Below are positions 25,222 through 34,138 of a stretch of 64,000 nucleotides of DNA, one piece after another. The stretch is from Marinilabiliaceae bacterium (GTDB lineage Bacteria > Bacteroidota > Bacteroidia > Bacteroidales > Marinilabiliaceae). The notes beneath the pieces were generated by a model. The model ran no database searches. It saw only the letters and a program-made list of their open reading frames with translations, and was not told where the DNA came from. The translations under genes and the position numbers were made by a program. The stretch spans positions 25,556-89,555 of the forward strand of contig JAFGBR010000019.1 of NCBI GenBank assembly GCA_016933045.1, in the 5' to 3' direction. The stretch's first letter is position 1, and each line of letters opens with the position of its first letter.

Positions 25222-27475
25222 GTTTGTAATTTGTTACTTCAAATATAGCTTGAAATGTTAGTGAATTATTTTTATCAGTGTTGAATTTATAATTGCCGTT
25301 AAATGATTTAACTCGGTGAATTATATTGAATAGTCCATCGCCTTTGCCCATTTTTATTGTTTTATCAAAGTCAAATCCATCGCCGTTGTGTTTGAAAATA
25401 AGTAATAGTTGATTGTTAAAATAGTTTATTGAAATAGTTATTTCAGTTGCATTTGCATGTTTATATGTATTGTTAATTAGTTCAGTAACAATTCGGAATA
25501 TAGCTATTTCTAAATTTTCATCAAAGCGAATTCCTTCGATATTTGAATTAATTGTTATTGTAATATTTTGTTTAGATGCTTTTTTAATAAATGAGTTAAT
25601 AGCCGAAATGATTCCAAAATGTTTCATAACCCTGGGGCTGATATTGTTCGATATTTCTTTAATGTTTTTAATAACTTCATCGAATGAGTCAATTGTTTTT
25701 GTAATTATTTTTTCTCTTTCGTGTTTATCCGTATCGCGGTTTAATGATATTAGAAACATTTTTATGGCAGATAAATATGGGCCTATGCCATCGTGTAAAT
25801 CTCTTGCAAAACGAGCTCTTTCTTTTTCTTCAGTTCGAACAATGGCCTCCATAATTTTTGTGTCAGTTTTTTTTCGGTCTGTAATATCAATGGTTCTTAA
25901 TAGCAGTGCTTTTTTGTTAAAATAATGAATTGGTCGACCCGAAATTTCAAAATATACTTTTTGTCCATCTTTATTAATGAATATTTCTTCATCGGAAGCT
26001 TCTCCGTTTTTTTGAATGTTAAGTAAAAATTCCTTGATTCGTTCGCGTGAAACATGAGGAAGGATATCTATTGAATTTAATTTTAGCAGGGAATCTCTTG
26101 GGATTCCCATGCGTTGTATTGCTACGTTGTTTGCTTCTAAAAAGTTACCTTGCCAGTCGGTAATGAAAATGGAGTCACTGCTTGAGTTGAAAATGTTTTG
26201 GAAGTTTTCTTCGTAAATAATTCGTTCGGTAATGTTTCGCATGTGAATTACAATGCCTTCAATGCCCTCTATGTGAAGTAGGTTTGTTATTGTAACAAAT
26301 GAATGAGCTATTGCTCCATCTTTTAAAATAGATCTAATATGTGGGATCTTTTTTTCATCACCTTTTTTTGTTAGTGTACTTTGAACTGTATTGATAAATT
26401 TGGCTTTGTCGTTTTCGTGAATAGCAAATCCTACACTGTTTTTTAGTATCTCTTCGGGGGTGAGTTGATATTTAGTAATTGATGGAGTAACGTACTTATA
26501 TGTTAAGTCGCTATTGGCTATAAAAATAACGTTGTCGAGGTTTTCAAATAGAACCCGGTAACGATTTTCGTTTTGTATTATCTGTTCAAGAGCCCTCAGG
26601 TTGTCGAATGTTGAGAATATTTGGGTGAAAATAATTCTGAAAAATTCACGATCTAAAACTATATCAGGATTGGAGTCAGAATTATAATTTAATCCAAATA
26701 ATTTCCAGGTGAACGATTCTTTACTGGCACCTATAATGAGTTGTTTGTTTATGTTTTTGTTAAATTGAGGTAATATAAGTAGCTCGTTATTACTAAATGA
26801 ATAGATGTCTTGTGGCGTGTTTAAGAAGTGTTCGATTTTGTTTATAATACCCCGGTTAAGTTTATAAGTGTATGTTTTGCACTCAATTTTATTGCAAAGC
26901 ACTAGGTCGATATAATCGTTTGGTTTTGGAGTTATGAACCATGCTTCTTTTGCATCGGTTAGTAATATTGATTGGCGACATAAATTCTCTTTTAAGTCAG
27001 TTTTGTTTTTTGCCTGGCGTAATTCGGTTTGTATAATTGATTGTTTGGCTAAAATTTCAATTTGTCTAAGAGCATTGTTTTCAAGTTCTTTTTGTTTTTC
27101 GAGGTTTTTTATGATAACAATGATTTGTTTTGAATTGGGGGTAGAGTTTTCCGCAATAATATCAACAGGATATTGTTTTCCCTGATTGTTTACAATATAG
27201 GTAAATGCTTTTAATTTAGTATTTTGATGTATCACTCTGTTGAGCTCGTAAAGAACAATTTCACGATCGTCATCGGTAATAAACTGAATAAATGGTTTAT
27301 CTATAACATTTTTTGTGTTGTTAAAATTTAAAAGAGATATGAAGTAATTATTACAATCGGTTATTAGTCCATCGTTATTTAATATAACAATGCCGTTGTC
27401 GGTTAATCTGAAAATGGAGCTTAATATATTATTTGCCTGTTTATTTTTAGGTGTGTTGTGTTCCATTTGTTTCAT
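25205..27475 (-). CDS. Multi-PAS sensor histidine kinase (HisKA_3/NarX type)
   Basis: Kinase of 756 residues, without a TM segment, so probably cytoplasmic. A first PAS domain (about 15-130, GIVILNNDGLITDCNNYFIS) is followed by a GAF-like region (about 150-295). Two further PAS domains (about 300-420 and 425-545) contain NVIFIANSDLTYKYV and DSIFITDWQGNFLEANNVA. The HisKA_3 motif ERARFARDLHDGIGPYLSAI holds His561, and the HATPase_c domain has ELINNTYKHANATEI. It phosphorylates, by gene overlap, the NarL-type regulator. The stimulus is unknown; several PAS domains suggest a redox, small-molecule or light cue. It is divergent from the orphan receiver gene at 27.6 kb. Confidence 0.9.
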   Translation of the reverse strand: MKQMEHNTPKNKQANNILSSIFRLTDNGIVILNNDGLITDCNNYFISLLNFNNTKNVIDKPFIQFITDDDREIVLYELNRVIHQNTKLKAFTYIVNNQGKQYPVDIIAENSTPNSKQIIVIIKNLEKQKELENNALRQIEILAKQSIIQTELRQAKNKTDLKENLCRQSILLTDAKEAWFITPKPNDYIDLVLCNKIECKTYTYKLNRGIINKIEHFLNTPQDIYSFSNNELLILPQFNKNINKQLIIGASKESFTWKLFGLNYNSDSNPDIVLDREFFRIIFTQIFSTFDNLRALEQIIQNENRYRVLFENLDNVIFIANSDLTYKYVTPSITKYQLTPEEILKNSVGFAIHENDKAKFINTVQSTLTKKGDEKKIPHIRSILKDGAIAHSFVTITNLLHIEGIEGIVIHMRNITERIIYEENFQNIFNSSSDSIFITDWQGNFLEANNVAIQRMGIPRDSLLKLNSIDILPHVSRERIKEFLLNIQKNGEASDEEIFINKDGQKVYFEISGRPIHYFNKKALLLRTIDITDRKKTDTKIMEAIVRTEEKERARFARDLHDGIGPYLSAIKMFLISLNRDTDKHEREKIITKTIDSFDEVIKNIKEISNNISPRVMKHFGIISAINSFIKKASKQNITITINSNIEGIRFDENLEIAIFRIVTELINNTYKHANATEITISINYFNNQLLLIFKHNGDGFDFDKTIKMGKGDGLFNIIHRVKSFNGNYKFNTDKNNSLTFQAIFEVTNYKHANSQ

Positions 27476-27621
27476 GGGGTTGGATTAAATATCGGGTTGC
27501 ACTTTCTAAATTTAATAAAAAGTAGTGTTTTGCAGTGGCAAAATGTTTGACTTTTTTTGCATAAATTAACGGGGTGTTAATCAAAAAAAGGAGTAATAAA
27601 ATAATAAATGTTTTTATTATT

Positions 27622-28026
27622 ATGATTAGGAAGACCAAGGTAATAATAACTGATGATAGCCCATCGTTTATACAGGGATTGGTTTTGATGATTGGCAGTA
27701 ATTCTTTGTTTGAAATAATAGCTACATGTAGTAATGGATTGGAGTTGTTGCAAAGCAAAGATTTGCTTCGTGCGGATTTGCTATTAATTGATATTGAAAT
27801 GCCTGTAATGAATGGGTTTGAAGCAGCAAAAAAAATTAGCTTTATTGAGCCAAAATTGCCTATGATTGCTATAACAATGAACAGAACTACTGTATTTTTG
27901 CGCGATGTGGTTATGGCAGGTTTTAAAGGATTTGTTTATAAGACCGAGATTCATAAAGATTTATTTGATACGATTGAAAAAGTACTTACAAATAAGTTTG
28001 TTTTTCCAAAGGAATTAAATCTATAA
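27622..28026 (+). CDS. Single-domain response regulator (receiver only)
   Basis: Stand-alone receiver of 134 residues: acidic pair Asp11/Asp12 (TDDSPSFIQG), phospho-accepting Asp57 (LLLIDIEMPVMNG), AITMNRTTVF and a conserved Lys in FVYKTEIHKD. It ends shortly after the receiver fold, with no helix-turn-helix. The primary sequence resembles the receiver half of NarL-type regulators more than E. coli CheY, so it may be a shortened NarL relative acting as a phosphate sink or CheY-like protein. ATG at 27622 (MIRKTK) is preferred over GTG 27574, whose extra residues have no match. It is divergent from the sensor kinase gene and convergent with the metallophosphoesterase gene. Confidence 0.85.
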   Translation: MIRKTKVIITDDSPSFIQGLVLMIGSNSLFEIIATCSNGLELLQSKDLLRADLLLIDIEMPVMNGFEAAKKISFIEPKLPMIAITMNRTTVFLRDVVMAGFKGFVYKTEIHKDLFDTIEKVLTNKFVFPKELNL

Positions 28027-28084
28027 TATTTTTGAGTTTTTTAGTGGGTTTTTAAGTATATATATTAAGCTGGTAAGATTTTTA

Positions 28085-29242
28085 TTATTTAAATGTTAGG
28101 TTTATTACGATAATCTCAGGGCGATTACCAAGTCGAACCGGAGGTCCCCAAGTACCAAAACCGGTACTAACGTAGAAGTGAGTGTTTCCTTTTTGTTTGT
28201 AACCTTTACTTATCTCGAATATTTTTTGAGTAATGTATCCAAAAGGCCATAACTGACCATGATGGGTGTGTCCTGATATTTGTAAGTCAACACCTGCCAA
28301 TTCAGATTTGTGTAAATTGTAAGGTTGATGATCGAGAAGAATAATAGGTTTTGTTTTGTCTAATTCATCAACTAATTCAGATATTTCTTTTCGGTTTTTA
28401 TTCGAGAATCTTATTTTGTCTTTATCATCGCGCCCTACAATGTAAAATGATTCGTCAATTAAAACAGATGTGTCGCGTAATATTTTTAAGCCATGATTTG
28501 ATAAATATTCACAGGCTCTGTCAACTCCACCAATATATTCATGGTTTCCGGTTACTGCATAAATACCCAAAGGAGCCTTGAGTTCAAGAAGGCTCTCGCC
28601 TAAATTTTGTCGTATTACTGGTTGAACATCTTCATCAACCACATCACCGGCAAATAAAATAATATCGGGGTTTAGATTATTTATTTTCCGAACTAGTTTG
28701 CGTGTTTTTCGTTTTGCAATTATTGTTCCCATGTGGATATCTGAAGCAGCAACAATTTTTATGTTGTTGTGTTTAATTGTTTTTTTATTTATGTCTATAT
28801 TAAGATTAACAATTTTGGGATGCCAGGCGTTGTAAAAACCTATTGCAACAATTAGCAGTGTAAGTGAGATAATAGTTGTTGTAGTGAATAATTTCAAATT
28901 AATATATTGTGAGGATCCCTGTGTAGGTAGAAAATGTATGAAGTAATTAATAATTCGTATTATATCTGATGCAAAAATAAGCATTACAGAATATAACATA
29001 ATGGCAAACCAAAAAGCTCCAATCCAATGAAATATATCAGAAAGTGGAGAAATCCATACTTTTTCCAAAAAACGCCCAACAGGATATGATAGCATTGCTG
29101 TAATTGCAATTATTTTAAATGATAGTATGAGCTTAGGTGCACCTTCAAGTCCTTGAATGCCTCTGTGATAAATATATAGGTTTACCAGTATATGAATCGA
29201 TAGTATTATTATAAAAAATACGATCATTGAAATTTTTTTCAC
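28085..29242 (-). CDS. Membrane-anchored metallophosphoesterase (YkuE-like)
   Basis: Protein of 385 residues with four or so N-terminal TM helices (about 3-150, for example ISMIVFFIIILSIHILVNLY and FTTTTIISLTLLIVAIGFY), then a calcineurin-like phosphoesterase domain. Metal-ligand motifs are all present: ASDIHMG (Asp, His), FAGDVVDE (Asp), VTGNHEYIGG (Asn, His) and SGHTHHGQLWP (His-x-His). The family includes enzymes acting on UDP-diacylglucosamine-type or lipid phosphates, but the substrate cannot be read from sequence. It is encoded alone on the minus strand, with about 100 bases to the upstream-lying kinase gene. Confidence 0.88.
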   Translation of the reverse strand: MKKISMIVFFIIILSIHILVNLYIYHRGIQGLEGAPKLILSFKIIAITAMLSYPVGRFLEKVWISPLSDIFHWIGAFWFAIMLYSVMLIFASDIIRIINYFIHFLPTQGSSQYINLKLFTTTTIISLTLLIVAIGFYNAWHPKIVNLNIDINKKTIKHNNIKIVAASDIHMGTIIAKRKTRKLVRKINNLNPDIILFAGDVVDEDVQPVIRQNLGESLLELKAPLGIYAVTGNHEYIGGVDRACEYLSNHGLKILRDTSVLIDESFYIVGRDDKDKIRFSNKNRKEISELVDELDKTKPIILLDHQPYNLHKSELAGVDLQISGHTHHGQLWPFGYITQKIFEISKGYKQKGNTHFYVSTGFGTWGPPVRLGNRPEIIVINLTFK

Positions 29243-29343
29243 TTGTTTTGTAAATTATATTGTTTGCGAAAATTAAAAAACCTTTTTTTATTAGCAAATA
29301 AAAATGGGGCAATCAACATTATTAATCTGTAATTAGTAAGAAA

Positions 29344-30288
29344 TTATTTTGAAAAAAGTTGACTTAGTAATGATTGTTTTTTTTGATTATTTTCTTCGAA
29401 CGGTAATTCCATAAGTCGTTGTTTGAATTCCATGGCATTTTGAAAACGTTCGTTAATGCCTTTTTTGAGAATTTCGTTTATAACCGAGCTTGAAAGTCGT
29501 TTGGGTGGTATTGGAAAGCGCTCTTTATAAGCCGCTTTTTGAATAATTTCAAAAAGCGAATCGGACATATTTGCAGGTTTTTTTAAGGGGTATGTGAGTT
29601 GGAGATTTAATAAAATTTCGGCATTACAATCTTCGTATGGTGGTTTTTTTGCAATAATTTCATAAAGGGATATGGCTATTGAGAATAGATCACATGTGGG
29701 GTTTAGTAATTCACTTTTATTTAATAATTGTTCGGGGGGGCTATAAATTAGTGCAAATGGGGCTCTTTGGTTTGGTATTAGTGGAAAAATAGTTGCCTGT
29801 TCAAAATCAGTTAGAATAATATTGTTCGGTTTCCAATTGTTAGGTGATTCTTCATTGGTGTGGCGAAAAATAATGTTTGATGGTTTAATATCGCGATGTA
29901 TAATGTTGTATTTGTGTAATTCGTTAATTGCATCGAGCAGGTATGTAAAAGCTTTAATATAAAAGTTATTATTGATATTTTTGAATTTGCTTTTCTTTTT
30001 TATTATTGTTTTTAAATCGGTTCCGGGGTAATAATTACGTATTAGAAAAAAACCTTTTTCATTGGAAATATATTCAATTGTTTCGCTCAGATTTGGGTGT
30101 TTAATCTGGCAAATTTTTTCCATAATAATGTGCTGTGATGATGAGGTTTGCTTTGGAATTTTTTTAATAGAAACTTGTAAATTATCACTTTCTCTATAAC
30201 CAAGCCATATTCCACCAAACTTACCTCTTTTAAAAGGTTGTTTTTTATTTGTTATATAATTACCAAGTTGACCTTCTATTTTTTCCAT
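29344..30288 (-). CDS. Hanks-type serine/threonine protein kinase
   Basis: Protein kinase of 314 residues without TM or sensor domain. The ATP-binding Lys is in VSIKKIP (Lys42). The catalytic loop HRDIKPSN has Asp133, Lys135 and Asn138. The Mg-binding DFG motif is DFE (Asp161-Phe162-Glu163), and the APE equivalent is SPPEQ. The glycine loop (GKFGGIWLG) is unusual. Core catalytic residues are kept, so activity is likely. The gene starts one base beyond the stop of the S9 peptidase lipoprotein gene on the same strand, so the two are co-transcribed. The substrate is unknown. Confidence 0.87.
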   Translation of the reverse strand: MEKIEGQLGNYITNKKQPFKRGKFGGIWLGYRESDNLQVSIKKIPKQTSSSQHIIMEKICQIKHPNLSETIEYISNEKGFFLIRNYYPGTDLKTIIKKKSKFKNINNNFYIKAFTYLLDAINELHKYNIIHRDIKPSNIIFRHTNEESPNNWKPNNIILTDFEQATIFPLIPNQRAPFALIYSPPEQLLNKSELLNPTCDLFSIAISLYEIIAKKPPYEDCNAEILLNLQLTYPLKKPANMSDSLFEIIQKAAYKERFPIPPKRLSSSVINEILKKGINERFQNAMEFKQRLMELPFEENNQKKQSLLSQLFSK

Positions 30289-30289
30289 T

Positions 30290-32368
30290 TTATTTTAGCC
30301 ATTTGTTAAGCCATCTGAAAAACTCGCGATGCCACAATATTCCATTTTGGGGACTTAGTACCCAGTGGTTTTCTTCGGGGAAATATAAGAAGCGAGCTGG
30401 AATATCTCTTAAAATTGCAGAATTAAAAGCTGCCATTCCTTGAGTGTAAGGAATTCGAAAATCTTTTTCGCCATGAATAACAAGTATTGGAGTATCCCAG
30501 TTTTGAATAAATTTGTGTGGGGAAAATGTATAACTTTTTTGTGCTTCTTTATTTTCTAAATCCCAATAAGCGCCTTTTAAGTCCCAATTAACAAAAAATG
30601 TTTCTTCGGTTGTTGAGTACATTTGTTCAAAATTAAATATTCCACAATGACTTACGAATGCTTTGAAACGCTTGTTGTGATTTCCAGCCAGCCAGTATAC
30701 CGAGTATCCACCGTAACTGGCTCCAATTGCACCTATTTTATCTTTGTCAACAAATGATTCTTTTGACATTGAATCAATGGCTGATAGATAATCTTGCATA
30801 TTTTGGCCTCCGTAATCGCCACTAATCTGTTCGTTCCACTCTAATCCAAAACCGGGCAATCCACGACGGTTAGGTGCAATAATAATGTAATTGTTAGCTG
30901 CCATTAGTTGAAAATTCCACCTATAACTCCAAAATTGACTTACAGTTGCTTGTGGACCTCCTTGGCAATAAAGAAGTGTTGGGTATTTTTTTTGGGGATT
31001 GAAGTTTGGAGGGTAAATAACCCATGTTAGCATTTCTTTATTGTCGGTAGTTTTAATCCATCTCGATTCAACTTTACCCATTTTGATCTGATCAAGTAGT
31101 GATTTATTGATATCTGATATTATAGAATCGTTGCCATTTTGGATGTTAATTTCGCATATTTCAGTTGGATGACTCATCGTCATTTTAGTTCCAATTAGTT
31201 TGTTATCTAATGTAGAAATTGTTGTGAAATCATGTGTTCCCGACGTTAGTTGTTTAATTGTTTTTTTATTAACATCTATAAAAAAAATCTCATCAGTTCC
31301 TTTATTGTTACTTATGAAATAGACAATTTGGTTATCGTTACTCCATATTTTTGTTTTAACTGTATTGTTGAAGTTCTCAGTTAAGTCGGTAGTTTTATTT
31401 GTAGATAAATTGAGTATTATTAGCCTGTTTTTATCCGACTCATAACCATTACGCGCCATGCTTTCGAATAGTAGAGAGTTTCCGTCTTTCGAGAATAAGG
31501 GATTTCTATCGTATCCGGGCATGTCTTTAGTTATATTTGTAGTTTTTTTTGTGTCCGTATCATATATATAAATATCGGAGTTGGTTGATAGAGCGTATGT
31601 TTTACCTTTTTGTTTTTTGCAGGTATATGCAATTAGTTTACTGTTGGGCGACCAGGTTATTTCTTGCATATCTTCGAACGGTTTTAATGGAGAATCGAAT
31701 TTCTCATTTTTCATTATGTCAACTCCTTTTGTGCATATAGAACCTTCGTTGTAGTTGCTAATAATGATGTGATTATAGGTTCCATCACTCCATCTATCCC
31801 AATGTCGATACATAATATCATCTTCAATTCGGGCGTTTGCCAGTTTTAAATCTGGATATATATCACTAATTGTTGAATCTAGTTTTATTTGTGATACAAA
31901 TAGTATTTTAGATAAGTCGGGTGAATATTGATAGCCGATAATTCCATTTTTAATGTCAGACACTTGTTTTGGGGAAGATCCATCGGGATTAATCTCCCAA
32001 AGCTGAATATGCCCATTGGTATCAGTTGTGTAAGTTATTTTTTTGCCATCAGGACGCCATTTAACATTGTGTTCATTTTTTTTTGTGAATGTTATTTGTT
32101 TGTTTGTTTTACTTGTTGTATTGTAAATGTAAATATCAGTAAATGATTTATTTTCGTCAATGTTGGTATATGCAATTGAATATACTATTTGTTTTAGGTT
32201 GGGCGAAACATTGTAGTTTATTAATCTTCCAAATTTCCACAATATTTCAGGTGTTAATATATTGGTATCGGGTTTGAATCCTTTGTTTGTATAATATTCA
32301 TTGACTTCATTTTTACTGCAATTTGTTAGAAGTAATAGAGTGAAGATTAAATATATCATTGTTTTCAT
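30290..32368 (-). CDS. S9 family (prolyl oligopeptidase/DPP-like) peptidase lipoprotein
   Basis: Secreted or outer-membrane-anchored serine peptidase of 692 residues. The ATG at 32368 gives a clean lipoprotein signal, MKTMIYLIFTLLLLTNC, with the lipobox Cys; an upstream ATG would add a basic 23-residue tail. A beta-propeller region (about 40-420) has WRPDGKKITYTTDTNG-like TolB/WD repeats. The alpha/beta-hydrolase domain carries the nucleophile GASYGGYS (Ser551), the acid in HGEKDFRIPY and the His in ENHWV. It probably trims peptides in the periplasm or at the surface. It is followed after one base by the kinase gene, an unusual pairing. Confidence 0.9.
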   Translation of the reverse strand: MKTMIYLIFTLLLLTNCSKNEVNEYYTNKGFKPDTNILTPEILWKFGRLINYNVSPNLKQIVYSIAYTNIDENKSFTDIYIYNTTSKTNKQITFTKKNEHNVKWRPDGKKITYTTDTNGHIQLWEINPDGSSPKQVSDIKNGIIGYQYSPDLSKILFVSQIKLDSTISDIYPDLKLANARIEDDIMYRHWDRWSDGTYNHIIISNYNEGSICTKGVDIMKNEKFDSPLKPFEDMQEITWSPNSKLIAYTCKKQKGKTYALSTNSDIYIYDTDTKKTTNITKDMPGYDRNPLFSKDGNSLLFESMARNGYESDKNRLIILNLSTNKTTDLTENFNNTVKTKIWSNDNQIVYFISNNKGTDEIFFIDVNKKTIKQLTSGTHDFTTISTLDNKLIGTKMTMSHPTEICEINIQNGNDSIISDINKSLLDQIKMGKVESRWIKTTDNKEMLTWVIYPPNFNPQKKYPTLLYCQGGPQATVSQFWSYRWNFQLMAANNYIIIAPNRRGLPGFGLEWNEQISGDYGGQNMQDYLSAIDSMSKESFVDKDKIGAIGASYGGYSVYWLAGNHNKRFKAFVSHCGIFNFEQMYSTTEETFFVNWDLKGAYWDLENKEAQKSYTFSPHKFIQNWDTPILVIHGEKDFRIPYTQGMAAFNSAILRDIPARFLYFPEENHWVLSPQNGILWHREFFRWLNKWLK

Positions 32369-32714
32369 TCGTACTTTTTTTTGAAGGTATGAAAGTCTGC
32401 TTCGATATTTCGGAATAACTTGCATGGTTTTGTTCATGCGTGTTTCGCGATTTTTTTGAATATGTTGTATTTAGTTTTATACATGCAAGTTTCATTTTTT
32501 TTTATTGTGTTTTTGTAAGATAGAACAATCATTGTTTTGTGTTTAAATAATAATGATTTACTTTTTCTGTATTACTCATTTTTAATGTGGTTCAAAAATA
32601 GAAATAATGAAATAGAACTCCTAATTACAAAGTGATTGGTTGTAAAATTATTAGCTAGTTATTTATAATATGTCTAAATAAACTACTGAGGTTAGTTTTT
32701 GAGTTATAAAGTAT

Positions 32715-32722
32715 TATATTTG
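32715..32722 (+). promoter_or_regulatory. -7 element (TATATTTG), candidate sRNA/leader promoter
   Basis: Exact match to TAnnTTTG. A TTTTTG stretch sits 13 bases upstream, closer than the usual spacing to the -33 element, so support is weak. Confidence 0.35.
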
Positions 32723-32930
32723 AGATAATTGGAAGTTTTTTGATTTGTACTTAGTTATCAAACTATTATTTATTTGTAAATAAAGCTCAATTTAATGCAG
32801 AATATTTATACAATTTATTAAAACGAGTTTTAAGAGCAATTTTCAGTATAAACAAAAATATTTTGCTATGAAATGCATATATATATTAAGACTTGTAAAT
32901 ATTGTTGTTATTTATATAAAATTAAATATG

Positions 32931-32967
32931 AAAAATGGGGACAAAGGATTTTTGTCCCCATTTTTTT
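32931..32967 (+). terminator. Strong rho-independent terminator upstream of the 33.0-kb gene
   Basis: AAAAATGGGGACAAA pairs with TTTGTCCCCATTTTT around a short loop, and the arm runs into T7. It is only 31 bases before the ATG at 32999, so it either ends an upstream RNA or acts as an attenuator for that gene. Confidence 0.75.
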
Positions 32968-32998
32968 AGTGAATTTTTAACCCTTAATAAATAATTTT

Positions 32999-33478
32999 AT
33001 GAAAAATCTATTATTGTCTTTTTTAGTAATTGCTTCATTTTCGGTAGGTTATTCGCAGGATTTTAGTAAGTTGGATTCTGTTGAACTGACAGATTATGAG
33101 CATTATAAAAATGCAGAGCCAAAGGTGCTTGAGTGTTGTGAATATTTGTTAGCTAAACCATTTGATAAAAAAGATGAAAACAGAGAGTTTGCATCAAAGT
33201 TTTTAATTCGTTGGATGGAAGGTACTCCTGAATATACATTTGAGATTGATGCAACCGCTGAAGTACTTACAGAGAAGAAAGCAGAATTGCTTCAGATTTA
33301 TTTGGCGGCAATGACTAAGGTATATCTAACAACAAAAGATGGGCGGGTTACAAAGGATAAAATGAATGAGCAAACAGTTGAAACATTTATAAATTATTGT
33401 GTTAATGAAGGCAATGAATTAAAGCTGTCGAAGGAATTAAAAAAAATTATAAAAGAGCGAAGTGTGCAAGAATCGTAA
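32999..33478 (+). CDS. Small secreted protein of unknown function
   Basis: Protein of 159 residues with a Sec signal peptide (MKNLLLSFLVIASFSVGYSQ, probably cut after Ser-Gln or nearby). The mature part is helical and charged (for example AEVLTEKKAELLQIYLAAMTK and NEGNELKLSKELKKIIKERS) and has a Cys-Cys pair in KVLECCEYLLAKPF and one further Cys near residue 136. No family is recognised with confidence; similar short periplasmic proteins occur in Bacteroidota. It stands alone between a terminator 31 bases upstream and a weak hairpin downstream. Confidence 0.75.
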   Translation: MKNLLLSFLVIASFSVGYSQDFSKLDSVELTDYEHYKNAEPKVLECCEYLLAKPFDKKDENREFASKFLIRWMEGTPEYTFEIDATAEVLTEKKAELLQIYLAAMTKVYLTTKDGRVTKDKMNEQTVETFINYCVNEGNELKLSKELKKIIKERSVQES

Positions 33479-33526
33479 TTGACATAATGTTAGTTTGTAA
33501 ATTATAAAACGAACATTAATAATTAA

Positions 33527-33588
33527 AAGCAGGCTTGGGTGGAAAATATTATTTCGAGTGATATCCGGCCTGTTTGTATATTTTTTAT
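33527..33588 (+). terminator. Weak terminator-like hairpin
   Basis: AGCAGGC/GCCTGTT (one G-T pair) plus an inner GG/CC, followed by a T-rich stretch reaching the end of the convergent SpoU gene. It probably ends the small secreted-protein transcript. Confidence 0.4.
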
Positions 33589-34136
33589 ATTATATCAATA
33601 TGGTTTATTTCCATCATTTGTCTGTACCACTCAAATGAAGCTACAGCGCCTGCCATTGCAACGTTCATAGATGGGATAGGTCCCGGGGTTGGGATGTGAA
33701 CACATTCGTCCATTTTTGATAATAATGATTGTGGTAATCCGGTAATTTCGTTCCCTAAATAAAGTGCCAATTTGGCAGGTAGTGTGGTTTTGTAAATGTT
33801 TTTTGATCCGAAAGAAGTTTCAAGAGCAATATGTTTGTAATCTTGTTGAATTAGATTTATTAATTCGTCTTCTGATGCAAAATGTACTTCTATAAATTTT
33901 TCAGCGTCACGTGCTGTTCTCTTGATTTTGGATATTCTTAATAACGTATCTTTATTATTAATAAATATAACCTTTTTTAAACCCATATTGGCAGCTAAAC
34001 GAATTAAACTGCCTATGTTTTCAGGAGTTTTTAAATGCCATGTAATCAGTATTAGTTCGTAATTATTGTTTATTATCGATGGGTAATTAGTTGCTTTGAA
34101 AAACTCGCGTGATGATGTAAAGCCTGATTCATTCAT
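33585..34136 (-). CDS. SpoU/TrmH family RNA methyltransferase
   Basis: SAM-dependent 2'-O-ribose methyltransferase with a trefoil-knot fold, 183 residues. Motif 1 is TPENIGSLIRLAANMG (Asn and Arg of the active site). Motif 2 is LALYLGNEITGLPQSLLSKM (Glu). Motif 3 is VHIPTPGPIPSMNVAMAGAV (Ser-Met-Asn-Val). It lacks the extra N-terminal substrate-binding domain of larger members, so the target (a tRNA or rRNA position) cannot be assigned. It starts 2 bases after the CCA enzyme stop on the same strand, so the two are in one operon of RNA-processing genes. Confidence 0.92.
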   Translation of the reverse strand: MNESGFTSSREFFKATNYPSIINNNYELILITWHLKTPENIGSLIRLAANMGLKKVIFINNKDTLLRISKIKRTARDAEKFIEVHFASEDELINLIQQDYKHIALETSFGSKNIYKTTLPAKLALYLGNEITGLPQSLLSKMDECVHIPTPGPIPSMNVAMAGAVASFEWYRQMMEINHIDII

Positions 34137-34138
34137 GC

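Larger units (their letters stand above)
32369..32998. other. 630-bp intergenic region, possible small RNA
   Basis: Very AT-rich, no credible ORF. It holds a TAnnTTTG-type element at 32715-32722 and a strong plus-strand terminator at 32931-32967. No plus-strand protein gene lies between the divergent S9 peptidase gene and the terminator, so either an RNA gene of about 240 bases or a long attenuated leader for the next gene is present. Confidence 0.5.

Noticed and set aside
25470..25925. 151-codon open frame antisense to the PAS kinase
   Set aside because: Overlaps the HisKA_3/HATPase coding region entirely; the real gene has unmistakable motifs.
32369..32437. 23-residue extension of the S9 peptidase
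   Set aside because: It is basic and would block recognition of the clear lipoprotein signal that starts at 32368.
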